A stretch of 64,000 bases of DNA from positions 56,084,919-56,148,918 of the forward strand of contig OZ038385.1 of the NCBI GenBank assembly GCA_964036045.1, written 5' to 3'. The first letter of the stretch is position 1. Each line of letters begins with the position of its first letter. This DNA comes from Eutreptiella sp. 'Long Island Sound 2002' (lineage: Eukaryota; Euglenozoa; Euglenophyceae; Eutreptiales; Eutreptiaceae). Shown in pieces: positions 33,507-43,835 of this stretch. The translations under genes were made by a program, and so were the position numbers. The notes under the pieces were generated by a model that was not told where the DNA came from, did no database searches, and was given only the letters and a program-made list of their open reading frames with translations.

Positions 33507-34195
33507 TTGTACATGTCATTAGGCACCAAAAGGATAATCAAGATCGTATTGCTTGCCATTTGTGATGTGTTTGCAGTATTGACCGTTGGGGGCAAGAGCA
33601 GAGCTAAGGAAGGATACAAGATACGTCCAAGTGGTCTTGGAGCTCTTTGCCATGTTCGTGGTGCGCATGGAAAGGATACTCCCTACCTAGTGGCCACACG
33701 TACACACGGTCGCAACTCGGAGAGTCTTTGCCTTCCGTCTATTGTGTGTTTTCATTCAATTGGACAGCTAGGAAGAGCTTGCTCGTGTGTCCAATGCAAC
33801 AATGAATTGAAAAGGGACACAAATGTTTACAGTTGGCACCATTGTGCGTTCCGCCTATATGGATTCCAATCAGCACACTTGCTCAAGTTTAACTACGTTT
33901 GCCCCAACAAGCAATGCATAGTTAACACTTGTGTGGCTGATCGAAGCAAGCTAGTAAGCTCGCGGCCACCTACTTTCCGTACCTTATCCTTGACCAATCT
34001 GGTGTCCATTTGGATGTGATCAATTGGTTGCAAGATGCGGTACTCCCTAGGCAATCGTTCTAGGAATTTTAGTTGCAACTTGGCCGTCGGTATGACGAAG
34101 ACGCTACGCGGTGCGAAATGCAATTCAAAAACTGCAAGAGAAAGATCCTCGCCAACGCGGCGTGTACTATTGTATTCATGGAAGATACATGAATC
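33507..34195 (+). pseudogene. Cys-bearing unassigned frame, frameshifted, with two TAG codons
   Basis: A 170-codon frame (33507-34019) contains CVQCNNELKRDTN and then FNYVCPNKQC with a basic RSKLVSSRPPTFR stretch. Near 33985 the sensible reading moves to the next frame: SGVHLDVINWLQDAVLPRQS, then TAG 34061 and TAG 34070, LQLGRRYDEDATRCEMQF, then a Lys/Arg-rich segment to TGA near 34190. Cys pairs suggest zinc binding. The context (between gypsy and LINE relics) suggests a transposon protein. Family unknown. With TAG as Gln the second part is continuous. Confidence 0.35.
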
Positions 34196-34399
34196 TTGAA
34201 GAGTATGTGGCAAGTGCTTTCTAGCGACACTCTCCACAGAGCAGTGTTCCAATGCTTTTGGAGAGTGGATCGCCTCTATTGTAGTCAAACGGCAATGATT
34301 CCAGCTTGCCGGCCATCCACAGACCACCCCTTTCAAGTTGTGGTGAATGTGGGGTATTCGGAATGGCTACGAACATCGACAGGCATTCGTTGAAAACGG

Positions 34400-35237
34400 A
34401 GACCGCAATAATCCGCCTTGTACATTGCTCTAAGAAATCTGCGTCAGCGTTTACCAGTCGTACCACCTCCGCCGGTGCCCGCTGAAGCGGCCGGGCCCAC
34501 AACAACTACCCCAACTAGCCTTCCCGACGCGTGCCGTGCTACCCTTAGTGCACCGTTTCCTAAAGCACACACATGCCACCGGAGAAAGAGCCTCACAAGG
34601 AGCAAAAGCCCTGAAGCCGTCCCTGGTGGCACTTGGGAAGGCCTAGAAGAGGCACCTCAGGGCCCGAGGCCGCCGGTGCGCCCCAACCACAAGTTATCTC
34701 CGACACACTTCCGAGCAATGGAGAGAAGAACAACGGCAAACCCCAGCCCGCCCGAGGCGCATAAGTGAAGTGCTCCTCGCCAAGATGCTACTACTCAACT
34801 GCAAGGAGACCCCAGTGTCCCTCTGCCAAAGCACGGAGCATAGAGCCTACAGCATCCAAGAGGACCCGGCTTGTCGGTGGATTTTCTAGGCATACCTGCG
34901 TCTCCTCACCCACGCCCCGCCTCCAGCTCTTGGGGATTATACAACTTTGACACTTAAGCAAGGAAGGCACACAGGCCCGATTTGGACCTCCTAGCGGATT
35001 ATCTAAAGAGACATGAAGAGAAGAGACATCGCATGGAACCGCCACCTCGGCAAGGACAACCCACACACCCTGTGCCGCGTCATGCGGGATCCTCGTGTGG
35101 GGTACGGTAACACTCCTCCTCAAAGACCAGCGGGTCGAGGAGGCCAACATCTAAGGTATCAAAATATCCTTGCATATCTCCGCGTTGTAGCTTGTGGCGT
35201 TCTATGCGCAAGTCTATGAGGTGTACAAGTGCGCCCT
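34400..35237 (+). other. Region upstream of the non-LTR RT
   Basis: Pro/Thr/Ser-rich frame at 34418-34768 and a basic frame at 35013-35219 in GC-rich sequence that continues into the reverse transcriptase below. It may be the 5' part of the same non-LTR element, but no endonuclease motif is recognised. Confidence 0.3.
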
Positions 35238-36196
35238 TAGGGGGGGCGTACCTTGTGGGAGGAACGAAAGGCATATCCTTCCATGAGGTAGTGGATATTG
35301 TCCATGTGACATGGGATATGGTGCGCCTCTGTGCGTAGGTGGTGGCTGTCCTCATCACCGACTTGGCCAAGTACTTTGACATCATCGCTTGCAACATCTA
35401 CACAGTGGCAGACAACCACATCGGGTTGGGCACCAGGGACCACCTCTTCGGCCGCATGGAGGGGTACAAGTGCCTGATGTTGTTGGGTCCCTTTGGAGCA
35501 TGATGCTACAACAGTCGCTGGGCATCCCCTCAGGCATCACATAAGACGTGCATGTGGGGGCCACAGTGGCCATCACTGTCATCAAATACATGGGCATGGC
35601 CTATGGGGAGCACGCCCCACCCCACCCCCAATTGGCGGGCCCCCATGATGATGTGGGTAGATGACACCATCATCCGTCTCGCGAGAGGGGAGAACCGGCA
35701 CAACCAAAGAGTCCTCTAGGACGAGCGCTAGTGCTATTTCCAAGGAGTGCTACAGGTTTCGGTGCCCAAAGATTTCAAGTCGGAAAGTGCAGGGGAGTTG
35801 GCCTTCCACCTTGACCTCAAATTTACTGATGAGGTGAACGCCGTGACTGTGAGTGATGCCATTGACAGCGTTTGTTGAGATTTTCATGTCGCTCAATCAG
35901 ACGTCTGGTTGTTCGTTCATGAATCTCCCCCGTACATGGTTGCGTCTGCTGAACCCGAGGCCCCAAGGGTCCCTGCCTCCTGCGTCATCGATTTACACGT
36001 GGCGCGACATGATGAGGGAGTACGCGCCCTCCGAGGAACCCATCTAGTGGCACATGACAACCCCGCAGCGCACCACGAGCCCCCACAAGCACCAGCGGCG
36101 CTCGCCCAACAGCCGCTCGTCTTCGTTGCCCCAGAACGCTGCCGCAAAGTTATTTGCACACCTTTGACTAAGCTGAGGGCAAGGAGGGTCACATAG
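35238..36196 (+). mobile_element. Non-LTR (LINE-like) reverse transcriptase, decayed
   Basis: One plus frame reads GISFHEVVDIVHVTWDMV then LITDLAKYFDIIACNIY at 35348-35400, matching RT motif A of non-LTR elements (xDxxKxFDxV). The same frame carries MMMWVDDTIIRLARGE at 35645-35692, motif C (xADD/xVDD). Between them, in another frame, SLGIPSGIT (35515-35541) resembles motif B (GxPQG). After motif C the frame continues VSVPKDFKSE and on to 36196. Interruptions in the motif A/C frame are TAG 35336, TAG 35717, TAG 35729, TGA 35501 and TGA 35876. The element is GC-rich like the RING region. No endonuclease, RNase H or poly-A tail is recognised. Confidence 0.6.
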
Positions 36197-37529
36197 CAGC
36201 GCAAATATATGGGCTGCACAACTGTAGGTTGGTCACCTATGTGTTTGTAACCTATTTGCGTGAAAAGGGGGCTTTCGACACGTGTACAAAGCCGTTCACC
36301 TCTGTGTATTTGGATAGGCAACATGGACAAAGGTTCATCTATTTCAGGTATATTAGCAACTATGGGCCTTGAAACCGGTCCGAGGGGTGTGGTTGGTATT
36401 GCATTGTAAGTTCGACGTACGAAATGACCCCCTTTTTCGTGCTCTACTTCAAATTTTGCTTTTTGGGAAACTTCCATCGACGTGAACGGCCAATGCTGCA
36501 CAAACACAAAGTGTTTCGCAGCTCGGGCTATCCCTAACAGTTTGTGCCATCAAAAGTTTGCTTTGTTTTTTTTTTTTACTTCCGGCGCCACATAAGTTCG
36601 AAGTTCAAAGTCTCGCTATGAACAAAGGGGAGGCACTCATAGGTAGGTTGCCCAGCATCAGTCTAGCCGTAGTAAGTATAACCACAGACTTCGTGCAGAT
36701 TATGCACGTCCATCAAGGACGCCTGTGGGGACAAGTTATCCCACAAGTCGGCTGACAGTGGTGTGCAGAGGTGCTCTGCCACGGGCAGTGTGTGCCTAGT
36801 TTGTGCCATCATCCCATAAAGTTCGTGCCATCACAAGTTTGCGCGTGAAGACGGTTAGGGACCGTATCTTCAACATGAAAGATTTTCGCATAGAGCTGTG
36901 CAACGACACATGACCATTACGGGCCTTGACGACTCTAGCTTTCTTGGACCACATAAAGTGGCCGATGACACTGGATGGACGATTATTTGGGACTATGATA
37001 GCAAGTAGGCGGATTTGAAGTTTGTGTCGCAGGTCAACACCTACCCCCAATAGATAAAAAAAACTAGGATGCTAAAATTCTGAGTTCAAGTTGTTTTTTT
37101 TTTCGTAGATTCCTTTGATACTAAACGAAGAGTCCGTCTACTGGAAGCAAATTTTATTCTTTTTTGTGAATGATGCATAGCAGTCTGTTTCCGACCTATT
37201 GTGGACTTCCGTGCATCACTCTTGAGTCTTGGAGCTTATGAACGTCGATGAAAACGATGTTCAGGCGTGCATGAGGAGGGCTCTAGAAAAGAAATGTCCG
37301 TGTGGGCCTACGATTCGATACACTTTTGCAATAGAGGCCGTCAGAACTTTATGAGCTATCGGAGCAAAATGGTTGCTGCACAAAATGGACCCCCATCCCC
37401 TACTTTGGCAAGCAAGCTGCATGAATAGGGGTAATGTTCATGCTAGTTCGCATTTGAACTAGGCATTGCATAGTTCATCACTTTCGCGAACACATATTGG
37501 TGGAGGAGGAACAAGAACGGTATTTTGGA

Positions 37530-38767
37530 GGATGGCAATAGCACATCAAATCAATGCACACCTTCGGCAACTGGAGTTGCAACATCAAATCTCGGTACAC
37601 GTGCTACACAAGGATAACAACCTCGTACATCCTACACAGAGTATGCTATGCTAACGTTGTATTTTGCAGTCTCACCTTTGTCACCAGTGGATTGTCCTTT
37701 CGTTGCCGGAAATTGGACAGTTTGGCCGAAACTAGCAAACTTTTTCGAAAAACCTTTGAATGAAATGATGGATCCCACAACCAAACAAGTTCGGCTTATT
37801 CGAGTATTCAACTTGACCGGATTCGGCCGAAAGGTGTTTGGCCGAATTCGGCCAAAACTTAAAACATGCGCTACCGAAACACATAAAAGTGACATTGTTG
37901 CCTCCATTGGCTTTGAATGACTACTATTTTGCTCTCAAATCCTTTGGCCGAAAACGGCCAAAATGGTTATTGTTAGCCTTTTTGTTCCTTGTATGCTTGC
38001 AGAAAACAAGGCTGGAATCCGTTATTCTCCACCACATTTGATATCATCCACGAAGGCCACGACCTTGTGTCTGGTCCAATGAGCATGATTGTTGCGTGCT
38101 TGCCCACCATGGTTCTCACATTCTCTGCAGTGAACGGCGGCAGCGGCCCTGAGCTCTCAAGGAGGACCACATCAGCACCGGTGGGCAGCAACGCGTCAAA
38201 GGAGGCAACAGAAACGCTGCGCTCCGATTTGTCTTCGGAGGTAACTGTGATGTGTTTCATTCCCTTGTCCTGCATTTTTCTTTCTTGTGCAACTGCTGCA
38301 TGGTCCATTGCCAGGTACCGCTGCTGGCGCTGCTACGCAGGGTCCGTCCAAATCTTAGCTTGAGAGAGGTCATCCCATGTCAGAACTGCTTGACCGAGCT
38401 TGACTTTCTTGGCTTTTTGTCCGGTAACCCCCTTCAGGGTCCATGCCTCTTTCCTGGTCGATCACCCCGTGGCACGTGCACACATTCCCATTCTTCACCT
38501 CAACAGATGACCGTATGTGGGACCCAAAGGGGCCAAGGAAGCTGCTGTACCAGAACCTTCGCATTTCTATGGTTACGGAGCAACAAGTTCTTGAGACGAG
38601 GCGGCCCAACTATGTCACATCTACAGTGGCACGGAGACTATCCTTCTTGAACTTTCTGATCAAGGCAGTTTCCACAAGCATGCGCAAACCGGAATCTGAA
38701 AGGAGCAAGATGAGCCTTTTGTATGCATTTCACGAGCGGCGCGACAGTGAAACAATTGCGGAGATCG
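37530..38767 (-). mobile_element. 1.24-kb insertion in duplication copy 1, coding-like on minus strand
   Basis: This piece is absent from copy 2 of the duplication, so it inserted here or was lost there. On the minus strand it reads as an almost continuous protein: LSDSGLRMLVETALIRKF, then across TAG 38610 to LGRLVSRTCCSVTIEMRR, FWYSSFLGPFGSHIRSSVEV, a frame change near 38445, KKVKLGQAVLTWDDLSQA, across TAG 38334 to QRQQRYLAMDHAAVAQER, and HITVTSEDKSERSVSV through GADVVLLESSGPLPPF to about 37973. One TGA (near 38740) is also present. No family is recognised. No terminal inverted repeats are obvious. Confidence 0.4.
37720..37965 (+). repeat. Cluster of TTTGGCCGAA palindromes
   Basis: TTTGGCCGAATTCGGCCAAA at 37837-37856 is a perfect 20-bp palindrome. 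TTCGGCCGAA at 37822-37831 is a perfect 10-bp palindrome. TTTGGCCG-AAAA-CGGCCAAA at 37943-37962 is a perfect 8-bp inverted repeat with a 4-base loop. TTTGGCCGAAA also occurs at 37720. All lie at the 3' side of the minus-strand frame described for 37530-38767, a position where a hairpin could act in transcript end formation or as a binding site. Confidence 0.75.
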
Positions 38768-38817
38768 TGTTCATAACTTTGTGTACCGTTTTTGCAAAGC
38801 GCGCCCCGTCCCTGGCC

Positions 38818-39507
38818 CTAACCCCTACCCAGAGTCACGACAAGCAACCAGTCAAGAAGACAGTCAACTCCTCCTTTTGCGTGTGGGGCCGTCACCCATG
38901 ATTGGGCCATCGGATGGCCGCGCCTGCTACGCCGCAAAGTAGTGTGTGCCGTGGTAAGCATGATGCTCACAAGGGACATCAACTGGACATGCAACCAGGT
39001 CATGAGGGGGGCGGGGTGACTGTCAGAGATATTGTCGCTATCGCTGTGGCTGTCATAGCCCCCCCACCCCCTAGCAAAGCTGCATTTGCTTCCCAACTTC
39101 AGAATGGCATGTTGTTCAAAAAAGCGCAGCCGTGTGAGGGAGGCAGTATTGTCCGATGTTTTGTGCACCCCCCCCACCTCCCGCCCCGACCCGCAATACT
39201 TGGTGCAATTTCTTCGGGGGGCGGTTGAGGTACCCACCCCCTCGTATTTTGGGTTTGCAGAGTTAAAGAACATAGGTTTCAAAGAAGCTTGGTATACTGG
39301 TTCAGTTGTATGAGGGGAAAAAATGAAATAAATGGGGTGTGACATCATTGCTGATAAGATCCTACCCAAAGTGGTGAAAAAAAAGCCATTAGAACTAGAA
39401 AAGAGCCCATCCCCACCCTTTAGCACCCCCGAAGTAGGGAAATTGAAAACGCACACACACACAACAACAACAACAACAACATTGTGCCTCCTTTTGTTTC
39501 TTCTCAT
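38818..39507 (-). CDS. Duplicated minus-strand frame, copy 1 (hypothetical)
   Basis: A 229-codon minus frame lies inside the duplication; copy 2 at 50289-50960 keeps a homologous 223-codon frame. Both share GVLKGGDGLFSSSNG, TTLGRILSAMMSHPI, VYQASLKPMFFN and CLLDWLLVVTLGR. Differences at G/C runs change the frame locally in the middle. A third, more diverged piece at 61498-61550 keeps FFTTLGEIPSRVMS. Retention of the frame is suggestive, but plus-strand frames over the same DNA are also open, so coding is unproven. Confidence 0.3.
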   Translation of the reverse strand: MRRNKRRHNVVVVVVVCVCVFNFPTSGVLKGGDGLFSSSNGFFFTTLGRILSAMMSHPIYFIFSPHTTEPVYQASLKPMFFNSANPKYEGVGTSTAPRRNCTKYCGSGREVGGVHKTSDNTASLTRLRFFEQHAILKLGSKCSFARGWGGYDSHSDSDNISDSHPAPLMTWLHVQLMSLVSIMLTTAHTTLRRSRRGHPMAQSWVTAPHAKGGVDCLLDWLLVVTLGRG

Positions 39508-39931
39508 CCTTCAGAATCACCTTGCACGGTGAATCACCTCAGCAATTTTGGCCCTAAGTTGCCTACTTTTAGCACTGAAGATGGGAGTACTTCGAAATCA
39601 TGTCGTACCCTATTTTTAGCCCTTGTGACCCCTGGGTATGGCCCACAAAGCACCCCTACCCTTCAAAATACCTTCCAAAACATGTTTTTAAGTTCCATAG
39701 CCTCAAGTAAGGGAGGCCCCTTACTTCCGTTTCAACACTAGCCACCATTGGCCTAGGGGAGTGGGGGGGGGGAAACAAAACATGCCGTTGCCAAAGATAT
39801 ATGTGCCCATCCTAACTTGACAGGTTTCTGATGCTTTGGGCTCGGAAATGGCAATATCAACAATACTGTATTTCAGGTAATATGCCTCACGTCGTTCAAG
39901 AACTGTGCGTGGGGGGGGTGGATGGGTGGTT

Positions 39932-40501
39932 GGGGGCCCATTGTAGGGGGTGACAAATATCAAAGCCGAGGAGGTGTTAGCAACCGAATGTCCGGAATGG
40001 AAAATATATTTGCCCGTTTTGCCCCGCACATGGTCCATTCGCCAAAAGCAAAGGACAAGGATGATAAGACAACCAAAGACTAGGAATATCGCCAAGGGTA
40101 GGGAAGGATGTGAGTGCACAATTGGTACCATTGCCAAAGGTTGGGTGTGCAACCCAAAGGGAGCTACCGTGCACAGTGTGCAGTGGAAGCTAATGTAGGG
40201 CTGCGCGATCGTCCACCCAACGGTTGCGTACCTCTCATGGCTCATGGGCCCGAGGTCAGCCAATCGTCAAGAGTTCGATCATGAACGGCTCCAAAAAACC
40301 ATCTCGGTTTTCAATACCAATCCGGATAGTGTTGAGAGGAATGGGGCAATTAGGGCATTGCCTTTTTGGGAGCTTCCGTTAGGAGAGATTGGTGGGTTGA
40401 GCGCGGTTGAGCTTGGTTTAGCGGACTTCATCGCTTAGATGAAGCAAAGGGGCCCCAAAGAGACATACTCTTATGACAAAGAAATCAATTTTTTGTTTTG
40501 A
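39932..40501 (+). CDS. Hypothetical frame with TAG codons, ends TGA
   Basis: From about 39932 to TGA 40499 one plus frame is interrupted only by TAG (39944, 40196 and 40436). It reads GVTNIKAEEVLATECPEWKI, a basic middle (RTWSIRQKQRTRMIRQPKTR), HSVQWKLM then TAG, and AYLSWLMGPRSANRQEFDHE through LPLGEIGGLSAVELGLADFI, TAG, MKQRGPKETYSYDKEINFLF and TGA. Composition is protein-like throughout. With TAG as Gln it would be about 189 codons. The final TGA overlaps the ATG of the next frame (TGATG at 40499-40503). A minus-strand frame (39721-40263) is antisense to its first half. Confidence 0.3.
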
Positions 40502-40740
40502 TGCCACAACTTATGTGTGCCAACATGCCTGCATTTCTTTGTTGCCTTCACAACACTGATCCTTGTCCTAATTGTGCACATGAAAGAGGAGTCCATCGAA
40601 TTAATAACCTTCGAACGGAGAATTACGTGACGGGTGATTCGTGTAGGAGGTAGCCAACCTTTCGCAGAAAGAGTTTTTGGAGCAGCAAGTTTGGCTTTGA
40701 TTGTAATTTTTGTACCCATCACTATTTCCATGACAACTGA
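40501..40740 (+). CDS. Small Cys/His-rich frame, TGATG-overlapping the previous one
   Basis: ATG 40501 to TGA 40738, 79 codons with one TAG at 40651. It contains CCLHNTDPCPNCAHERGVH and, after the TAG, FDCNFCTHHYFHDN, giving several C-x2-C and Cys/His clusters consistent with zinc binding. A related motif (CCPNTAHERNNCRYHDW) appears in the frame at 41965-42453. The overlap with the upstream frame resembles a gag/pol-type arrangement or translational coupling, but may be chance. Family unknown. Confidence 0.3.
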
Positions 40741-41964
40741 AAATGTGCGTTAGCCCATGTGAGGTGCAGTTTTTGATGCCCAAGTGCGCCTACACACTGG
40801 TCATAGCTCGGTGTCCTGCTACCGCAATCATCGGCCTTGAGTATGATTCGCGCCAAAACAAGCAGCAAATCATCCAAACTTTGGCGAACATGCACCGGAA
40901 TTGTACATCACATTGGAGAAGGTATACCCTACACTGAACGATGTACCGCTACCAACACAGGCTACAACCGACTCAACCATTGTGGTATCTGCCATGATGC
41001 GATAATGACAACACCAACAACAGTGTGTATCGAATGGCCACAGGCAGCGGAATGTGGACCAAAATAACCCCGTGTACACACAATCACATTAAATGTGCGG
41101 GGAGCTCCTTGGCTAGATCACCCCATATGCGATTTACTGCCGGCACTGATGGAACCCTTTTACATGAAACACCCCCCGGGATATTCCGGTATGTTATTGC
41201 GCCATTGGTTGCCAAAAATGGAGGGTGCGTAGACTTCGCGTCCTTCACTGCTAAATTTGAGGATGATCCCTCACCAAACTGACGAGTGGACCGTTGGATT
41301 GTGCATGTTCGGCCATGATCAAGCACACCCAAAACAACGAAATCAGCTTTTGGTGCACTACAAAATCAAAAATTGGATGATTGGATGAACACCACACTTG
41401 GAAAAATTCAGGCCGCCAATTGTTTTGAATCTACCACCTAGCTTGGCTCCCGCGTCCCTTTGCCAATTGCAAGCAAGCCATAGACAGATACTACAGCCAT
41501 ACCACGTCTCAAAAGGGGGTGTAGGGTATGACTTACCCGCTTCCCTAAGACATGTTATCCCCCCAATCCTACTAGGGCCGTGTAATATGAACACGCTTGG
41601 CCTGACAACCACCACAATCCACACTTGCCGTGATATTGTTGAGATTTGGTCTTGCCAACAAATTTTCTCGAGATGACATTCCTAGTACAATTGGTTCAGA
41701 TTTTCGTGGTGCAATGAGGGTGTTGTAGGACAATAGAGGAACGCGCTGTCTCACAATGCCACACTGGCCAGTCAACAATGAATAATGCCGAAGTTCTTCG
41801 TCTTGCCCACAACGTCGTAGCAAAAGATTTCTTGCTAACAAAATGGGAGGTGCTCCACATAGATCCGTGTTTTTGTTGCTCGGCACCTTGTTGGCGGCTC
41901 ATATTTTGGTAAACAAGATTTGAGGCCGCAAGTTGTTTTGCTTCTAAGTGTTGTCGTCTCATGA
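40741..41964. other. Unassigned, several competing coding-like frames
   Basis: More than one frame looks protein-like here (for example VIARCPATAIIGLEYDSRQN at 40800-40865 and, in another frame, TDEWTVGLCMFGHDQAHPKQ near 41280-41340). The latter frame has TAA and TAG interruptions and ends in TGA near 41386. I cannot choose between frames, which is a warning about judging coding by eye. 41572-41962 has minus-strand frames of mixed quality. Confidence 0.3.
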
Positions 41965-42453
41965 CACGTGCACGATGTTACCTCCATTCATCATTTCCCT
42001 TGTTGCCTTTGCACCTTACACGGAAATATGTCAAAGCTTCCGTGGCATGTTACGCATAGGGAGGCCACCTATGGGCGAGCGTGTTTGTCCGTGCTCATGT
42101 AGCTCGGGACTATTGGGTGGGTGTAGCATGTCCACGCGCCCATGGTGGTCACGGTGCCAAACTTCATCGACACACGGAGGCCGTCCAATTCGGAGTACAG
42201 CGACGAGCCTCCGCGCAAGATGCCCAAGGTCTCGGAGGAAGGGGACAAGGTGGCCGAGCAATATTTCATTGTCCAAAATTGTTCCTACGCTTAGAGCAGA
42301 GCTGGGCGCTTAATGGGTGTGGGGTGCTGGTGCGATCAACACGATGATGGTGACCGTTGTTGCCCAAACACTGCTCACGAGCGCAACAACTGCCGTTACC
42401 ATGATTGGTCACGCTAGTGTTTGGTACTTCATACACGGATAAGGTGTTGGTGA
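41965..42453 (+). CDS. Hypothetical frame with four TAG codons and Cys/His motif
   Basis: Open from just after TGA 41962 to TGA 42451 (162 codons), interrupted only by TAG at 42100, 42124, 42292 and 42415. Segments read MSKLPWHVTHREATYGRACL, VHAPMVVTVPNFIDTRR, an acidic/basic stretch with KMPKVSEEGDKVAEQYFIVQ, and a Cys-rich end GCWCDQHDDGDRCC then PNTAHERNNCRYHDW. The CPNxAHER core recurs at 40.56 kb. If TAG is Gln this is one ORF; otherwise it is fragments of a decayed gene. Confidence 0.3.
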
Positions 42454-42639
42454 TGCACCTGTAGTTAAGATCCCGCTGCCTCGCCAGTAGCACGAGCCAA
42501 TCCAAAAAGTAAGTCCCCAATTGCTCACCGAAGAGAGGAAGAAGCTTTAGGAGACTTAGGGGACCGGAGGCTCCGGCGAAGGCTCAGCCCAACGCTTTAC
42601 CTGAGAAACTTGCAAAGCATCGGACAAACCCGCAAACGT

Positions 42640-43310
42640 CGGAGACAATTGTGTGGATTGTCCGTCAGACAGGTCCCGCCAATTTGGTGGCGCACAACTC
42701 GGCAAAGCAGTGAGACAACCCATGCCGTCTTGGGTGCCCTCAAAAGGAGAAGAAAATGAAAATCCGCTACACAACGCCTACCATCTTTGGGAATCCACAA
42801 CACAAACAACGCCAAAAAGCGCAGCTTAAAACTTGCCGTCTTAGGCGCCAAAATGCTATACAATTGCTTCCACCTTGGCGGCCCACAAAGCGTGCAATAA
42901 GTCCCAGTGACCATCCTGAAGGCCCACATGTCAATAAAAAGCCTACATGAACCCTCCCGTTATGGGTGCCCACATGTGGGCGAAATGGCCTCACAACCCC
43001 TCCCATCTTGTAAGTATCCAAAGTGTGGACACATCACAATTGTGACATGACCTTTTCTATGGTAGGGCCCAAATTTCTGTGAAATGGGTGCAAAAGCCAT
43101 GCCATGTTGGGGCCCCATAAATGGACAATCCGGCTATATGACCCCTATTGTGGTGGGGATGGCCAAAGTGGGAACAAAATCAAAGTGCCCAAACAACCCT
43201 TGCCATCTTTGGGGGGGGGACCAATGTTGCGAAAGCCACAATTGCCCGCCGAAGACCAAAAGAGGCCCCGGGACGAATCACAAGGGTATGCAGACTTGAA
43301 AAAGCAAGTG
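42640..43310 (+). repeat. Hairpin satellite, first block
   Basis: Degenerate units of the satellite described at 52530-60350, same orientation: CCATGCCGTCTTGGGTGCCC, TGCCCACATGTGGGCGAAAT, GGCTATATGACCCC. The order of variant units over about 440 bp (42850-43290) matches 46100-46590 and partly 54060-54460, so it is a piece of a higher-order repeat rather than a separate array. It ends inside the coding-like relic starting near 43265. Confidence 0.8.
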
Positions 43311-43630
43311 CCCTCAGATTTGATGAAGTTGTATGGAATTCAAGAGCAATTGGAATACCAAGTAGATTGCTTCTATGTCCACTGATGTACATGGATTCGG
43401 TTGAAAGACACGTGTGAGCGAGAAGCGGAAATTGTCAGCTTGGCATGAGGTGCGACGGCTTGACCCCACGGCTACAAAACTTTTGCAAAGAGCGTACCGT
43501 ACTACTAGACAAAACCAAGTGGCATCCGTGTGCCATCGAATGAAGACAAGATCATCTATAACACGCACAAGTGTCCGGTGTTGTTCAGAGAGCGCAAGTA
43601 TGTTTACAATGTTCGGGACGATCACATGAT
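43265..43630 (+). pseudogene. Coding-like relic, copy 1 (homologue at 47861-48448)
   Basis: Reads QGYADLKKQVPSDLMKLYGI then QEQLEYQVD, and after a frame change EKRKLSAWHEVRRLDPTATK then LLQRAYRTTRQNQVASV. It aligns with copy 2 (LHLKILVGIQEQLQHQV; EKRKLLAWNEVGQFDPMAR, TAA, LLHTTYQNAKPTQVVVSV). At the TAA of copy 2, copy 1 has AAA (Lys). TGA codons in copy 1 show it is broken. Both copies follow the same higher-order block of satellite. Family unknown; helical and basic. Confidence 0.5.
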
Positions 43631-43764
43631 CCAAAAGTGAAGAAATCACAGTCTCGCCATTGGGGTCTAAGGGTAAGGTATATTTGACCAAACAGTTGGT
43701 GGATGATGGTTGCATTAGTTGTGCATGCCAGTCCCAAAGCGAGCCCCAAAATCAGCCCCAAATC

Positions 43765-43835
43765 AGCACACTACAACACAACACAACACAAGACAGTACA
43801 ACACAGCACGGCACAACACCACAAAACACAACAAC
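43765..43835 (+). repeat. ACAACAC low-complexity run
   Basis: About 70 bp of ACAACACAACACA-type sequence, similar in style to 28330-28640. Confidence 0.85.

Larger units (their letters stand above)
36391..39893 (+). repeat. Segmental duplication, copy 1 (copy 2 at 49121-51343)
   Basis: Blocks of high similarity line up collinearly with copy 2: 36391-36538 with 49121-49278, 36826-37130 with 49291-49585, 37160-37525 with 49855-50235, and 38768-39893 with 50245-51343. Copy 1 has two extra pieces: about 281 bp at 36539-36820 bounded by AGTTTGTGCCATCA-like direct repeats, and about 1.24 kb at 37530-38767. Copy 2 has about 230 bp extra at 49607-49835. Shared plus-strand peptides (VKTVRDRIFNMKDFR; LELMNVDENDVQ; PTIRYTFAI) indicate that the unit once encoded protein, now broken by TGA in copy 1. 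Family not recognised. Confidence 0.85.

Noticed and set aside
40780-41390. A single long recoded gene across this region
   Set aside because: Two different frames look equally protein-like and one contains TGA; choosing one would be arbitrary.
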